A stretch of 64,000 nt of DNA from Acarospora socialis (GCA_025617375.2 JAMYGW020000002.1:930001-994000); one strand, 5' to 3'. Positions 13,310 to 26,900 are shown, counted from the first letter of the stretch. The notes: generated by a model not told the origin, from the sequence alone. Program-made: numbers and translations.

Positions 13310-14760
13310 AATGACTTCAAGATCAAAACAACTCTCATAAAGAACAGAAAGAATTATGCAAGTGAAAGAAGTGAAATCAAAGAATTTTGTAATGCAAGAG
13401 AAATCTGAGCATCTAAAGAAGTCTGAAGTCTTTGTGAGTAATTTTACTGAAGATGTTCATGAATTGATTACTGATAAACTTGAAAATGATGAAAACTTTA
13501 TATCACAGATGTTAGATGATGAAGAAGAAGAAGAAAAGAATGAACTCAAAGTTTATGAAATGTAAATTATATTCTGTGAGATCAACAAGCAAATTCACAA
13601 ATCTGAAGAAGTTGTTCATGAGATCAGATATACTTTGTGAAAGAACAAAGAATCTCTTTGTGAAATAGTAAACACTTTTATGAAGACATTGAAATCTGAG
13701 AAGTTTTCAGAAAATGCTGCAATTCACAAACTAAAGTTAAGAATTCAGCTCACAAAGCAAGAACATACAAATCTGCAACTCTGTGTACAAATTAAATATG
13801 ATTACTTTAAGTTTGTAAATTTAAAGATAAATTGCAAAGCTAAATGAACTCAGTTCATAAAGATACTCTTGAGTATAGATCTCTATAAGAGCAGTATTTG
13901 CAGTTATTATTATGATTTCTGTCATTAGATAAATATTGATACAGAGAATATGTCAAAAAAAACTCAGTATTCAGAGATGATTCATCATCTACATTACTTC
14001 ATCATGAATCAATAAAAAACATACTGCAAAAAGAAAGAGCTTGTGAAAAAATGAAGACTCTTGAAGAAATTCTTGAAGAATTTGTTAAAAGATAAGACAA
14101 ATTGAACTCATAATATCTGAATGAAGTGATTGTGAGCAAGTAAAAGAAATGAAGAGTTGAATGAAAATTATTTTCATCATTATAATGAACTTCAATTTCA
14201 GATAGAAAATAAAGTAAATAAGATGAACAAGATTTAAGTCATGCTCTTCTATTGTAATCTAAACAAATTTATGCACAAAAAGATTTGTGAACAATCAGAG
14301 CTGTTTAATATCAAAGAGAACATGATAGTTTTCACAAAGAAATTACAGTTCAATCTATTCTTTTATAAACAAAAAAGAGCATCACTTTATCAAAAGAAAT
14401 TTAAGTCTTTTCAAAGAACTAACAGTAAGTCTGCAACAAGATCTGAGAAAAAAGTTTTTCAGAATGATAAAAACTGATCTATTAAGTGCTTCAATTGTGA
14501 CAAGATTGATCATCTCACAAGAAACTGCTGAAGCATTAAGAAGAATAAAACTTCTATGAATATTATAAATAAAAAAAGTTTGCAGAGTTCTCACAGAGCA
14601 TATGAATTCTCAAAGAAAAATAATATCACTGAAAAAACAAAGAAAAAGTCTGCAAAAACAGAGTTTTTCAAGAAAGAAATTGTACACAAGACATATAAGT
14701 TCTCTCAGTTAAATCTTCTCAAAAAGAAAGTTCTATGAATTATGATATATTTCATGAAGC
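13310..14760 (+). pseudogene. Element C: gag with CCHC knuckle, relic
   Basis: A charged, probably helical N-terminal part is open at 13356-13565 with a run of acidic residues. A CX2CX4HX4C knuckle is clear at 14487-14528 ('CFNCDKIDHLTRNC'), followed by a Lys/Ser-rich tail. Decayed. Confidence 0.85.
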
Positions 14761-14774
14761 AAAAACTATGAGCA

Positions 14775-16480
14775 ATGATGAACAGCAAAAAGAATATCAA
14801 CTTTCTGCATCTGAACATAGTTATAACTTTAAATTTAATATCTTTGTTTTTCACAAGAGATGCTGTTGATATTAATCAACAATCAGTGATCATATATAAT
14901 ATGTATTATGAACAGATCTTCATTTACAATAACAATAAAAAGATTCACAAACATCACAAATCTCTTACAATTACAGAAATAAAATCTAATATAATACTTA
15001 AAGTGATCTGACTGACTCAGAGAAATTCAGTAATAAGTTATTTTTAGTGAATTCTCACTTAAAGAAAGAATGTGAGAGATCTCACAGAGTTGAAAAATAG
15101 TGATGAACTAAATCTCAAAGTTTTCATGAAGAAGCTAAAATCTGAAGATTTAAGTTAAATATATTAAGTCTGCATAGAGTATGCAAAGAATCAGAATGAT
15201 ATGACTCAAGTAAAAATTTCAAAGTCATACTGTGATTTTGCAGAGATATTTTTCAAAAGCAAAGCTAATAACTTGTCTCTGTACTGCAAGCAGAATTATA
15301 TCATTGACTTAATTAATAAATGAACTTCACTCTTCAGTTTTATCTATAATCTCTCAAAAAAGAAGTTCACAGAGTTTTGAAGATATCTGAATAAAAATTT
15401 AGAAAATGATTTCATTTAATTCTCACAGTTTTTTTGCAGAGACATCAGTGTTATTTGCATTCAAGCTCAATGATAAGCTGTGATTATATGTCAATTACTG
15501 TGAACTTAATGCAGTTATCATGAAGAATTGTTATTTTTTACTCTTAATTGAGAAGATCATGAATTGCATAAATGAGATTAAAATCTTCACAAAAATTAAT
15601 ATAAAGAACATTTACTACTGAATTTGCATCTGCAAAGATAACAAATGAAAGACAATCTTTCATACTTAATACAGATTGTATAAGTACTTAATAATGTTCT
15701 TTAAGTTAATCAATGCATTAATAATCTTTCAGTCATATATTCACAAGATACTTTACAAGTATCTAAACATCTTTGTAATAATATTTCTGAATGACATTCT
15801 GATTTATTTCAAGAATGAAAATAAGTATAAACAACATATTTACATCATTCTAAAAGTACTCTTAGAAGTAGAACTGTATGTGAAGCTCAGTAAGTGTCAG
15901 TTTTCTGTGAAAAGAATATTTTTTGTGAAAGTTATTATCACAGACAAAGAAGTGAAGATGAAAAAAGATTGCATCATTACAGTTCTTAACTGATCAGAGT
16001 CAGAAAATATTTTTAAAATTCAAAGCTTTATAGATTTTGTGAACTTCTATAGAAAATTCATAAATGAATTCTTCTGCATTGCTGTGAAACTTATAAGTAT
16101 GTTGAAAAATAATGAAGACATTTTAAAGAAAAAGTTAATCTTGCAGATATCAGAATTTCTGATCTTGAAGACTGCACATTTTTTTTGTAAACTGATTAAG
16201 ATCTTTACAATAACATCTTTTTTGAGACACTTTAATTCAGAGAAAGAAATTTAAGTAAAGACAGACATCTCAGAATTTGTTATATTTAATATTTTAATGC
16301 AAAGACATAATGACTGAAGATCAATCACATACTATTTATGAAAGATGATATCTGCAGAAAGAAACTATAAAACTGATAATGAGAAGCTGCTTGTTATAGT
16401 TGAGAGTGTTTGTCACTGACAACATTATCTTGAAGAAACAAAATACATGATTAAGATTCTTACAAATCATGACAATCTGC
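14775..16480 (+). pseudogene. Element C: protease, RT and RNase H, relic
   Basis: The RT is readable at 15676-15993: 'YKYLIMFFKLINALIIFQSY' matches the gypsy palm motif, 'FLNDILIYFKNE' is at the YxDD-type site, and 'KLSKCQFSVKRIFFVK' is the thumb entry. At 16039-16254 'NFYRKFINEF' marks the start of the connection. RNase H-like sequence follows to about 16440 ('LLVIVESVCH'). Confidence 0.88.
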
Positions 16481-16899
16481 ATTAAATAGTGAAATTATTT
16501 CATAAGCTGTCACAAAAACATGTAAAATAAGTTCTGCAGCTATTAGCATACAACTTCTGTATGATGTACTGTAAGAGAACTATGAATTTTATAAATGAGT
16601 CATCTCAAAAAGTCAATTATCAGTGAGAAACTGAAGTGAAGAATGTTATCATAAAGCATCACTTAACATTAAAAAAATTCCTGTTCTCAACAGCAATGAC
16701 TGCTGCAGAGAATAAACAGAATGCAAGTGTAAGTTATGAAGTGCATATTTGAGCTTATATGCAAGTTAAACAGCTACTAAGTGCAGACTGCACAGATTAA
16801 AAGAATAAAGATCATAAACAGTAAGCTTGCAAAGTTATTGCAAAAAAAGTCACATATAAAAATGTGAGCAAGATTCTTCTAAAAAGTCTATTGAAGTAT

Positions 16900-18350
16900 C
16901 TTCAAATAGATTTTTTCACAAACAAAATGATTTAAAGTTTGAAGACTGCTGAAACACTGAGAAAAGAAAGTTAATACTTTAACTGAATGCAGATAAAAGA
17001 TCTTCTCTATGTCAATGATGTGATGTATATTCTGTATGTGAAAGCTTTACATAATGAGATATTGTGAAAACATCACAATAATTCTTTTACAGAACATCTG
17101 ATCACAGACTGAATCTATATACAAGTTTATAAGAAGTACTGATGATCAGAGATGAGAAAACAAATTGAAAACTATTGTTTATTCTGTTTTGTATGTCTAG
17201 AAACACAAATAATTTGTAAAAAGCTTACAGAATGATTACAGCTCTTAAAATACTCTATATGATTTTGAAACATAATCATAATAAATTTCATTACAGATTT
17301 GTCAGAAAGCAAAGTCTATAAAAATATTTATGATGTGATTCTGAATGTGATTGACAAATTCTTGAAAATATGTCATTATATTTCATATTGAAAGAACATG
17401 ATTGCAGAAGATCTCATGAAGATTTTTATACAGAAGATAGTCTGTTTATATAGAGTCTCAATTGTCATAGTGTCAGATTAAGAATCACTGTTTATCTTGT
17501 GATTCTGAGTCAATATGATGTATACTTTAAAGATTAAGTAGTGACTAAGCACTATCTTTCATTCACAAACTTATGAGCAGACAAAGTGTCAAAATAATGT
17601 TCTTGAACAATATCTGCAAAGTTATGTCAACTATGAGTAAAATGATTGAGCAGTGCTATTGTTCTTGATAAAGTTTGCATATAATGTGAATAGATATTTT
17701 GCAACTCAAAAGACATCTTTTGAAATGATTTATAAATATCACTCAAGATTTAATCTGTTGTTCATGAACAAAATAATTAAATATACAGTGAAAAAAAGTA
17801 ATTTCACAGAAGTTAAAATTCTTACAGACTGACTTCACATCAATTATGAAAAAACTTAAAGATTTCTCATGAAAGCTTAAGAGTATCAGAAGAAGTATTA
17901 TGATAAGAAATAATGAAACATCATATTTAAGTCTGAACAAAAGATCTAACTATATATTAAGAACATATTCATAAAGAAATTCTCACAGAAGCTGAATTAA
18001 CTACATTACAGACTTTATAGAATTATTGATTAGATAAAGAATCAGATCTATAAGTTAGAGCTGTTAAAAATTCTTAATATTCATGATGTCTTTCATGTCA
18101 GTTTACTTTGAGCTCATAAACTCTGCAAAAATGACAAATTCTTAAAATCTGAATATTTATGTCTAGTGATAAACTCAGATTTTTGTGAGTACAAGATCAT
18201 CATTATTTTGAACTTGCAAATTATAACAACTCTTGATGAACAGTCAACATTGTAATATCAAATTGCATGAAAAAAGTACACAGATCTAATCTGAAAATCA
18301 AAAGTTAATGTAAAGAATGCTCAAAGACTAGTTAACAAGTTTTACAAGAA
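16900..18350 (+). pseudogene. Element C: integrase and chromodomain, relic
   Basis: The integrase core region spans roughly 17280-17700, and a post-core module runs to about 18110 ('ILNIHDVFHVSLL', the segment preceding chromodomains in this lineage). At about 18185-18345 the reading 'CEYKIIIILNLQ' to 'VKNAQRLVNKFYKK' fits a C-terminal chromodomain, which in chromoviruses steers insertion to heterochromatin. Confidence 0.82.
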
Positions 18351-18359
18351 AAATTCTAA

Positions 18360-20115
18360 CAAGTTTAAATCAACATTCACAAAGTTTAAGAAAACTAGAA
18401 TCTGACTTAATTTCACTTTTGTACTCACTCACAAAAATTACTTGTCACTCACACTGCATAAAAATGCAGACTCTTGTAAATGTTCTTTATTTAAAGTATT
18501 GACACTGTGAAATTCTTAAGAAATCAAGATGCTGATTAAAAAAATTCAGCAAAACTTTACAGAATAAATCTGTAACAAAGATCTAGCAGTATCAACAGAT
18601 GTACTTTCACTGTTCACATTTCTCAGAAAATTCACAAAAAATCAAGAAAAATAACTTGAAGATGATGTCATCAGATGAAAAAGTCAGTACATATTTGATC
18701 AAGAAGTAAGAAGAAAATTTATTTTCTTCAATCATAAATAATGTTATTCAGATCAGTATTCTGAATTATATTTATTAGAAAGTATCTACAAAAGAAAGAA
18801 AAGATCAATATATTTTTTTCTGTTGAAGAAGATAAAGTTAATTTATTTTCTTTGATTAATAATGCTGTTCAGATTAATATCTTAAGTCATATCAATATGA
18901 AAAAAACTTACAGAAAAAAGAAAGAAAATGAATCATCATAATGACAGAAGACATCTTTGTTCTTTTAATTATGATTTATTAAAGTACTTTCATATTCTTC
19001 ATTATTCATGAAGTTTCTTTCTGATCACAAACTGTTATAAGATAGTTCAATATCTGCAATATATACAGCTTCACAGAAACAAACAGTGACAATATAAAGA
19101 GCAAAGACAACAATATCAAACTCAGAAGTAACAATTTGAAAAAAAAAAACAGCAACACTATCAGATTTAGTGTACATAATTATCATCAGATAAAAAAACA
19201 AATCAGACTCTAAAGAAGTACTTTTTTCTTCTGTGTTATTTGTGAAGAATAATGTGAAAGTAGATGAAGCAGATAATAATGATAATTTTGTAAAAGTGAG
19301 TGATGATGATAGTGCAAGAGCAAATAAAAGCAGTACAACACTAAAAACACAAAAACAATCAGTTTAAAGACAATCTGCATACTTCTGAATACAGTTTGAG
19401 ACATTGCTGTAGTATTTCACAAATATTTTCTTCTTCTCACTATTAAAAATGCACACAACACACTTCAGAACACAAACAACACTTATTTTAACAATTAAAA
19501 TAATCTATCTATAGTGCTTACAATGTACAAGATATGACAGAACATCAGTGATTCAATATTGACACTATTGAGATTAGTTTTTCAATGTACACTTATTTTC
19601 TGAAGTCTGTGCTCACAAAAACTGCATACTGAAAGCAGTTTCATGATTGATCAGTATATGACTGAAGAGACTCAAATTAACAATTAGATTTGAGAACTAC
19701 TGAATATTTACAAAGTAAAAAGTCATTATTTAGTTATCTGACATTCACAGTGTTAGTTAATATACTCATGATTCAAAGTTCAAAACAAATTGTTCACACA
19801 TACTCAGTGATAATACTTCAAGCATAAATCAGAGAAGAGTCTCTTCACAATTACTCACTGACTATATTTGATCTAATTTTGTGTATACAAATGTTGTGAT
19901 GCAGAAAAAAGTTTAGAAAAACACATACTTTGTATGCAAAAAAATTGAAATCATTCACTTTTGATACATTTTCACATTCTGCTCAGAGATTCTTATCTGA
20001 CTGTAAGTGAAAAGATTTGATGAAAATTTCATTATGATTATAATGATGAAGTTATTCAGCTGTAAATGAAAAGTCTTGACATTTTATTGTAACTAGATCA
20101 CTCACTTGTTCAACA
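18360..20115 (+). other. Element C: long 3' non-coding stretch
   Basis: About 1.75 kb between the pol end and the tandem array with no recognisable protein. It contains A-rich and CAG/GAAG-rich stretches (18660-19350), but no extra gene can be supported. Confidence 0.55.
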
Positions 20116-20760
20116 CAGTCAGATAAGTTCACAAGATATTAAAAATGTTTGCAGCAGTCAGATAAGCTTGCAAGATATTAGAAACATTTGTGACAGCTGA
20201 GTAAGTTCACAAGATATCAAAGATGTTTGTAACAGTTCAGTAAGCTTGTAAGATATCAGAAACATTTGTGACAGTTAAATAAGTTTATAAAATATCAGAA
20301 ATGTTCACAGCAGTTAAATAAGCTTGTGAGACATCAAAGATGTTTATGACAGTCAGATAAGCTCATGAGATGTTAAAAACATTTACAATAGTTAAGTAAG
20401 TTCATAAGATGTCAGAGACATTCATGATAGTCAGATAAGATTTGTAAAACATTATGAATAATTATAAAACACTGAAGAAGACTCACAGAACATCAGAAAT
20501 GATCATAAGATACTGAAGAAAATCTGTGAAATATTGTGAATAATCACAAAATACTGAAAGTAAGTTCACAGAGTATCAAAGAAGACTCACAAGACATCAT
20601 AAATAATTGTAAGACATCAAGAGTTGCTCACAAAAGATCAAAGAAAATCTACAAGACATAGTGCTTACAAAACATTAAAGAATGTTCACAAAGCATTAAG
20701 ACAAGTTTGCAGAGCATTGACAAAAGTTTGTGAAACACTGAGACTAAATCATGAAGTATC
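20116..20760 (+). repeat. 39-bp minisatellite inside element C, 3' region
   Basis: Nine head-to-tail units of 39 bp run from 20116 to about 20466. Each starts CAGTNNRRTAAG and continues with an AAGATATYARA-type core and an ATGTTTG or ACATTTG end. A more degenerate series of CACAAGACATCA-like units continues to about 20760. Units differ mostly by TG against CA at the same place, as expected if the ancestral unit had CpG there. Confidence 0.85.
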
Positions 20761-20930
20761 AGTCAAACTAAAATGAACTGAAGAACTGTCTCAGTACTTT
20801 TTTTTCTCACAGATTTTGAATATTAAAGAAGTTTTACTCACTGTTTTTCTTCTCATCAAGAAATTTTTTCAACAGAGAGTTAACTGAAGATAAGTGTCAT
20901 AAGAATGTGATACATAAGAAGAAAAATAAC

Positions 20931-21124
20931 TGTAAGTTCACTCTGATTTATGAAGAACTAGAGCTCTTTTGTGAAATCTTGCATAATTAGTATGCTTAGT
21001 AAGTCAGTCTTTGCAAAGAAATAAAAGTACACACTTTTTCTTTTGCAAAGACTAACAACAATTCTATCTATGCATTTCAACTCTTAAAGTTCATTATCAC
21101 ATAACTGTCAAGATCAGTCTCAAA
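20931..21124 (+). repeat. Element C, 3' LTR (194 bp)
   Basis: Matches 13077-13270 at equal length; followed by the target duplication GTATA at 21125-21129, after which D1 resumes. Confidence 0.92.
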
Positions 21125-22947
21125 GTATAAGAAAAACAGAAAATCACATATGTTGATGAAAATCAGAACAAGAATGTTTGTCTGTTTTTTATTTACAGTA
21201 TGTTTTCACTGATTGATGAACTTAATGACAGCACAAATTTCACATACATTTTTCTTGTTCTCAACAATGAAGATTGACTTCTTAAAAGTTGTGATTTTGT
21301 GAAGATTGTGAAGCTTTGTGAAGTTAAAATGAACAAATTGTTGATGTTACAGTTTATAAATCTTAATCTTTTCACTTAAAAATGAAGTATCAACAGAAAA
21401 TGAAGTGTCAGCAAAGCTTAATGACTCATTCTGTATCTGAAAGTTCATATTTGATACTGTAATTGAAAGAGTCATCTCTGAATTGAATAACATGTGTATG
21501 ACAGATAACAGAGTAAATTTATTCAGTTTTTTCATAATGTATTTAACTATATAAACATCACTCTGCTCAGATGCTTTTATCATAATATTGTTATGTTTAT
21601 TTTACATATAAAGACTGTGCTGATCAAAATTTCTCTGCAATTTTATCTTATATATTTGTTTTCTCAATAGAAGATTGACTTTTAATTTAAACACATAAAG
21701 TGTTGAACTCAGATTCACAAAGTTTCTAAATTTGTTCTGTATAACTGCAACTTCATAGTAATATAAGTATAAGTGTTTTCTCTCAACTTTGATTTGCTGA
21801 TATTATATGCATATTAAAAAGTTACTGAAAAGTTAACATCAATTAATTATGTTTAAAATATTCAGAGTTCACAATTCATTCAGAGCTGAATATCTTACTG
21901 ATAACTTTCTTAAACAAAGTAACAATCTTATTATTTTCTTCTGCATCAGACTCTGATAAAAATAAATTACTATTTTTCTTGATTTCTGCTTCAGCATTAA
22001 AAACTTTGTGTTTTTTTTTGATTTCTGTCTTATCTCTTTATTGATATAAATTGTCTGCAAACAATTTGTCTGTCTTTCTGACTGACTTAATTGTAATTAA
22101 ATTAATTAATTTTCTTACTTTAATAGCTTTGCAGATGATGAAAAGATATTTGTACTTTTATAGATGATGAATGTTGCTGCATAGAAAGCATTTAAATAAC
22201 TTTTAATAAAGAAAGTTACTATTATCAGAACTGAATTATTTTTGATAGTGATATTTTACATTGCACTGATATAAATATATGAAATTTTTCTCTTTGCATT
22301 GATTTGCTTACAAAACAGTTTCAATAATTTTTAATTGTATTTTCTTCTCTTAAAGCTTCAACAGATCTCTCTTGATGTTTGAAGTTTTTTAAATGTTGAT
22401 TGCATTGCAGATCACTGTGTATTTCTTATATAATGCTTAAAGTAATATCTGAAATTGTTGTTCAAATTTAAATAGATCAGTTATATCAGACTAAGTTACA
22501 GCAATCTTTCTGTTCAGTTTGTTGAAATATTTTTATGCTTCAATAATAAATACATTTGCTGATATTCTGTATTCAATAAACTTCATTAAATATTGTTTTT
22601 CAGTGATTTACAGTGTTTTCTTGTATTTAAACTTCAAAGTATCTCAAATATTCTTCACATTAATTTTATCTGTAATGTACTTCTAATCATCTGCACTAAT
22701 ATAGATAATAAATTAGTATAAAGCTTTTGTGTTGAACTTTTAACTTTTAAAATTAAAATTGCTGAGTAAAAAGAAGAAGTCACTGAGAAAAGTGTTGATC
22801 ACTGAGATCTCAATGATGTATTATAGATTTTTATTTATCAGTCATCTTCTCATAAAAGTGAATCATTAATTGCAGTTTATGCAACTGAGAATTGAAATGA
22901 GTCATTACTTTGTGAAAGAGTTGTTGAAATTCATAATATAGCTTGTG
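21125..22947 (-). pseudogene. Element D1: gag, protease and start of integrase, relic
   Basis: Minus-strand sequence aligned with 25060-26900 of D2. Near 22115-22190 there is a zinc-knuckle-like stretch ('CFLCSNIHHL') followed by Lys-rich sequence, as at the end of a copia Gag. Protease-like and GAG-pre-integrase-like parts follow toward 21130. Decayed with many breaks. Confidence 0.75.
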
Positions 22948-23564
22948 CATTGACAAGTTTGCAGTGCAGCTTCAAGTCAGCTTTGTGCAGCAAAATTCAG
23001 CTTGAAGTGCTTCAAGTCAGTGATTTCATGTCTCAGCTCAGAGTTGCTCAGAGCACTCTGAGCTGACTGTAATTTATATGTAATATATGTGTAAAATTGA
23101 ATATTTCATCATATAAAACATCATATAAAACAGCTTAGTAAGCAGGTTATTTTTAGAAACTTTCTTGACTTTAAAGATTTTTAATAATCATAACTAGATG
23201 TAGTATTAGTAATAGTAATATATTAAGAACTAGTGTATTTTGTCTGAATTTTTCAAAAATAAAATTATAAATGCACTAGTGTTAATGACTCATTAATTAG
23301 AGCATTAGTGTTGTTTTTACACTAAGCAATTAAGCTTAAAGCTTAGTGTATAGCTTAATTCTAATTTTAGTAATTTGTAATATATGATGTAAAATACAAT
23401 ATAAATGAAATATATAATTTATAAACTTATTAAGCAGCTCAGAGCCAGCTCAAAGCACTCAGAGCAAGTATACATAGTTAAAATCTAGCTTTGAGCTGAC
23501 TCTGAGCTGCTTTTTCACTTTTTTCTAAGTCAAAATAGCTGAGCTGTCTCCCAACTTGCTGATG
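22948..23564. mobile_element. Element N1: about 617-bp TIR miniature DNA transposon in D1 leader
   Basis: The D1 leader is interrupted here relative to D2 (near 26900), which serves as an empty site. The ends form an imperfect inverted repeat: CATTGACAAGTT at the left and AACTTGCTGATG at the right, extending into AG-CAGCT-like inner bases. Aligning with D2 suggests a 2-bp duplication (TG). The interior is full of palindromes: a CTCAGAG/CTCTGAG pair at 23035-23065, ACACTAAGC/GCTTAGTGT near 23320-23350, and CAGCTCAGAG against CTCTGAGCTG at 23430-23510. There is no coding capacity, so it is non-autonomous. It retains GG and CC (AGCAGG, GAGCCAG, TCTCCCAAC), unlike its surroundings. The superfamily is not clear. 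Confidence 0.68.
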
Positions 23565-23668
23565 TGATCATAGTCAGTACATAATATAAAAAATAAATAA
23601 AATAAAATAATAAGATGTACAGAAAAAGAAAAAGTAAGTAAAAGAAAGAAGAAGAAGTATTTGATAAA

Positions 23669-24147
23669 TGTTTATTTGTTTAATTAACTTATAGTAAATT
23701 GTTTAGAATCTTGTTCTGTTCAATCTTTGAGCATTGTATTAAGAGTTGTGAGTATTTTGTTTTGTTAATCTTTGAATATTGTATTGAGAGCTGTAAGTGT
23801 TTTGTTTCATTAATCTTTAAACATCATATTGAGAATCATAAAATGTCTATTTTACTCAATCTTTAAGTTTCATATCAGATCACTGAAACACTAAAAATAT
23901 ATACTTTCTCTAAAAAGTCTTTATTAATCTGAACTCATAATCTGTTGAGAAATATAAAAAATACTCATGCTATACTGCTGACTAACTGTTTATTTAGTAA
24001 AATATACATTGTTAATTTGACTGTAATTGATGTGAGTTGTAGAGATTGAAGTTAATCATAGTCAATCTCACTCTTTATATGAATCAACTTCTGATGTTAG
24101 TTCAAGTTAAAACTATTAAAGCAGTTAGAACACTGCACTTCTCAACA
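23669..24147 (-). repeat. Element D1, 5' LTR (479 bp)
   Basis: Starts TGTTTAT and ends TTCTCAACA on the plus strand; matches 27009-27587 with a block missing relative to it. It contains four degenerate units of about 45 bp (cores TTCAATCTTTGAG / GTATTAAGAGT), starting near 23711. D2 coding sequence begins right after it. Confidence 0.88.
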
Positions 24148-25799
24148 CATAGTTAATTTATTTACTGTGTTAACTTTCAATAACAATGTATTAAAATTGT
24201 CTACAAACAACTTTATCATCTCTTTATTGTGTAAATTTGCAGATCTAAATCTGTAAGTTTACTTAATAACTGTAGATGAAGCTTTAGATGCTATAAACTT
24301 CATGATAACTGCATTTTTTCATAATTAATCAACAGATTTTTACTTCAACAGAATATTTAACATTTATTTTTGCAGCTTAAGATCAATACTATCTTTCTTT
24401 TCATTCTCAGTAAACTTAATAACATAATTTCTGATAATTTCAGACTTGTTTAAGATCTGAAATTTAAAGCAGATACTGTTTTGTGATTTTCTTTATGTAA
24501 TTTATAAAAACTTTTAATCATTCTCAATTTGTAAACTTATTCTATCTATCTTTCAACAGAGACTTGAGATTAACATAGATATAGCATTTACATTTTTACA
24601 TGTAAATATAATCAATAAATAACTTCTCATCAGTAAATGTCTTCTCTAAAGTTATTTGCTTATTATTAATTAAGAAGTTAATTGCTGTTTAATTGCAAAG
24701 ATAAACATCTGTTTGCACTGTCTTCACTTAAAACTTTATTGAAAGTTCAGTTTTTTTAATCATTATATACATTAAGTTCTCAATGATTCAGATTGCTCTT
24801 TCAGCAACTTTGTTTTAAATGAACATGTAAAATACAGTGTATTGTGATGTAATGTTAAAAGACTTGCATCAGTTATTAAAAATAATTTTAAACTCTGTAA
24901 CATTATTGCTTTGTATGATCAGAATTTTTGTGTTATTTTGAAACTCAATCTTTAATTATTACTTTTGCAGTTTCTGCAGAACATTATTGCATTTTTTTAG
25001 CAGTATAATTTATGTCTTTCACAAATAATTGTTTATAATCTTCAGAAAGTACTAATATTCAGTAAATAATAAAAATAAAAAATTATATATATCAATGAAA
25101 ATTAAAGCAAGAATGTTGACTTTTCACTTATTCACAGTATGTTCTCACTGATTAACAAACTTAATGACAGCACAAATCTCACATATATTCTTCTTGTCTT
25201 CTACAATGAAAATTGACTTCTTAAAAATTGTAATTTTGTAAAGATCACAAAGCTTTGCAGAGTTAAAATAAATAAATTGACAGTGTTACAGCTGATAAAT
25301 TTTAATTCTTTCACTTAAGAATGCAGTTTCAGTGAAGCTTGATGACTTAATTTTTACTTAAAACTTGCAGATCTGAATCTGTAAATTTGTTTTTACTACT
25401 GTGACTGAAAAAGCAATCTCTAAATTAAATAATGTGTGTATGATAGTCAATAAAGTGAATTCATTTAAATCTTTCACAATATATTTAATTATATAAACAT
25501 CTTTTTGCTCAGATGCTTCTATTATAATTTTGTCATGTTTATTTTATATATAGAGATCATACTGATCAAAGTAATTATGCAGTTTTATTTTACACATTTG
25601 CTTTTTCAACAGAAGATTGACTCTGAGCTCACACATATAAAGAGTGAAGTTCAGATTGACAAAGTTTTCAGATTTATTTTATATAACTGTTACTTCACAG
25701 TAATATAAGTATAATTCTTTTTTCTTAACTTTAATTCATTAACATTTTATGCATATTAAAGAATCACTGAAGAGTTGAAGTTAATTAGTTATGTGTGAT

Positions 25800-26900
25800 G
25801 AAGATTTAAAGTCAACAACTTATTTAAAATTGAACATCTTATGAACAACTTCTTTAAATAAAACAGCAATCTCATCATCAATTTTTTTCTTCACATCAGA
25901 TTTCAAGAAGAATGAGTTGCTATTTTTTTTGATTTTAGTGTCAAAAATTTTATACTTATTCTTCTTACATTTGAACTTAAATCTTAACTTATCATGATGT
26001 AAATTAACTACAGTTAACTTATCTGACTTCATGATTAACTTAATCATAATTGAGTTAACTGACTTTTTTAACTCAATGACTTTACAAGCAACAGAAAATT
26101 ATTTGCAGTCTTAAATGTGATGAGCATCACTACATAAAAAACACTTATATAACTTGTAATAAGAGCAGCTGTGATCAGAACTTAATGTCTTTCAATAATG
26201 ATACTTTACATTACATTGATGAAAGTATGTCAAATTTTATTCTCTTTTATGTTGTTCTGCTCATAAAGTCATTTTTGTGATTTTTAGTTGTGTTTTTTTT
26301 TCTTGAAGTCTTGTTAAATTTTTTTCAACAACAATGAGTTATAAATCAATGTCATCACAAATAATACAGTAATTCTCTAATAATGCTTGAAACAGTGTTT
26401 AAAACTATTGTTTAAATGTATTAAAAGTATTAATATCTGACTGAGTTATGATAATCTTTCTGTCAAGTTTAGTTAAGTGAATTCAGATCTCATTGATGAA
26501 TTTATTGAGTGATATTTTATAAATAGCAAACTTTGCAAAATATTGTCTGTCAATGATGAGCAGCTTTTACTCATACTTTGTTTTAAATATCTGTTAAATT
26601 TTTTTTCAGTAATTTTTTTGATCAGAAGTTCTTGATTATTTTTATGATTGTGAATATTTAATTAATAAAGAATTTTTACATTGATTTTCTGATTTTCAAA
26701 GTCAAAACTGTTCAGCAAAAAAAAGATGCTACTTTTGAATGTATTATTAACAGAAAACTGACTTTCAATTATACATCAGAGATCTTTGTCTATCAATCAT
26801 TGTTTTATATAAAAAAATTTTTGATTGAAGTTCAATTAAATGAAAACTGAAATGAGTTGTCTCTTTGCAGAGATGTTATCAAAATTTATAATGTGACTTG
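25800..26900 (-). pseudogene. Element D2: gag, relic
   Basis: Minus-strand coding relic with a very Lys-rich C-terminal stretch open at 25820-26047 and a knuckle-like 'CFLCSDAHHI' near 26100-26150. It aligns with 21870-22900 of D1. Confidence 0.72.

Larger units (their letters stand above)
13077..21124 (+). mobile_element. Element C: chromodomain Ty3/gypsy retrotransposon (chromovirus), decayed
   Basis: A plus-strand 8.05-kb element with two 194-bp LTRs and a perfect 5-bp target duplication GTATA (13072-13076 and 21125-21129). Parts in order: gag with CCHC knuckle, protease, RT, RNase H, integrase, chromodomain-like C-terminus, and then a long non-coding 3' region of about 2.5 kb with a tandem-repeat array. 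The LTR pair differs at about 11% by eye, nearly all transitions, so it is among the less diverged elements here, though decay is not clock-like. Several tens of breaks. It sits in the integrase region of D1. Confidence 0.95.
6000..24147 (-). mobile_element. Element D1: Ty1/copia retrotransposon split by A, B, C and N1
   Basis: Minus-strand copia element whose own pieces lie at 6000-6807 (RT), 11885-13076 (integrase end to RT start), 21125-22947 (gag, protease, integrase start) and 23565-23668 (leader), with its 5' LTR at 23669-24147. The pieces are recognised because the second copy D2 carries the same sequence without these insertions. Insertion boundaries of B and C are confirmed by 5-bp target duplications. 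The 3' part lies left of the window beyond A. D1 itself appears to sit inside D2, since D2 sequence resumes directly at 24148 in the integrase region. A fossil with several tens of breaks. Confidence 0.85.
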
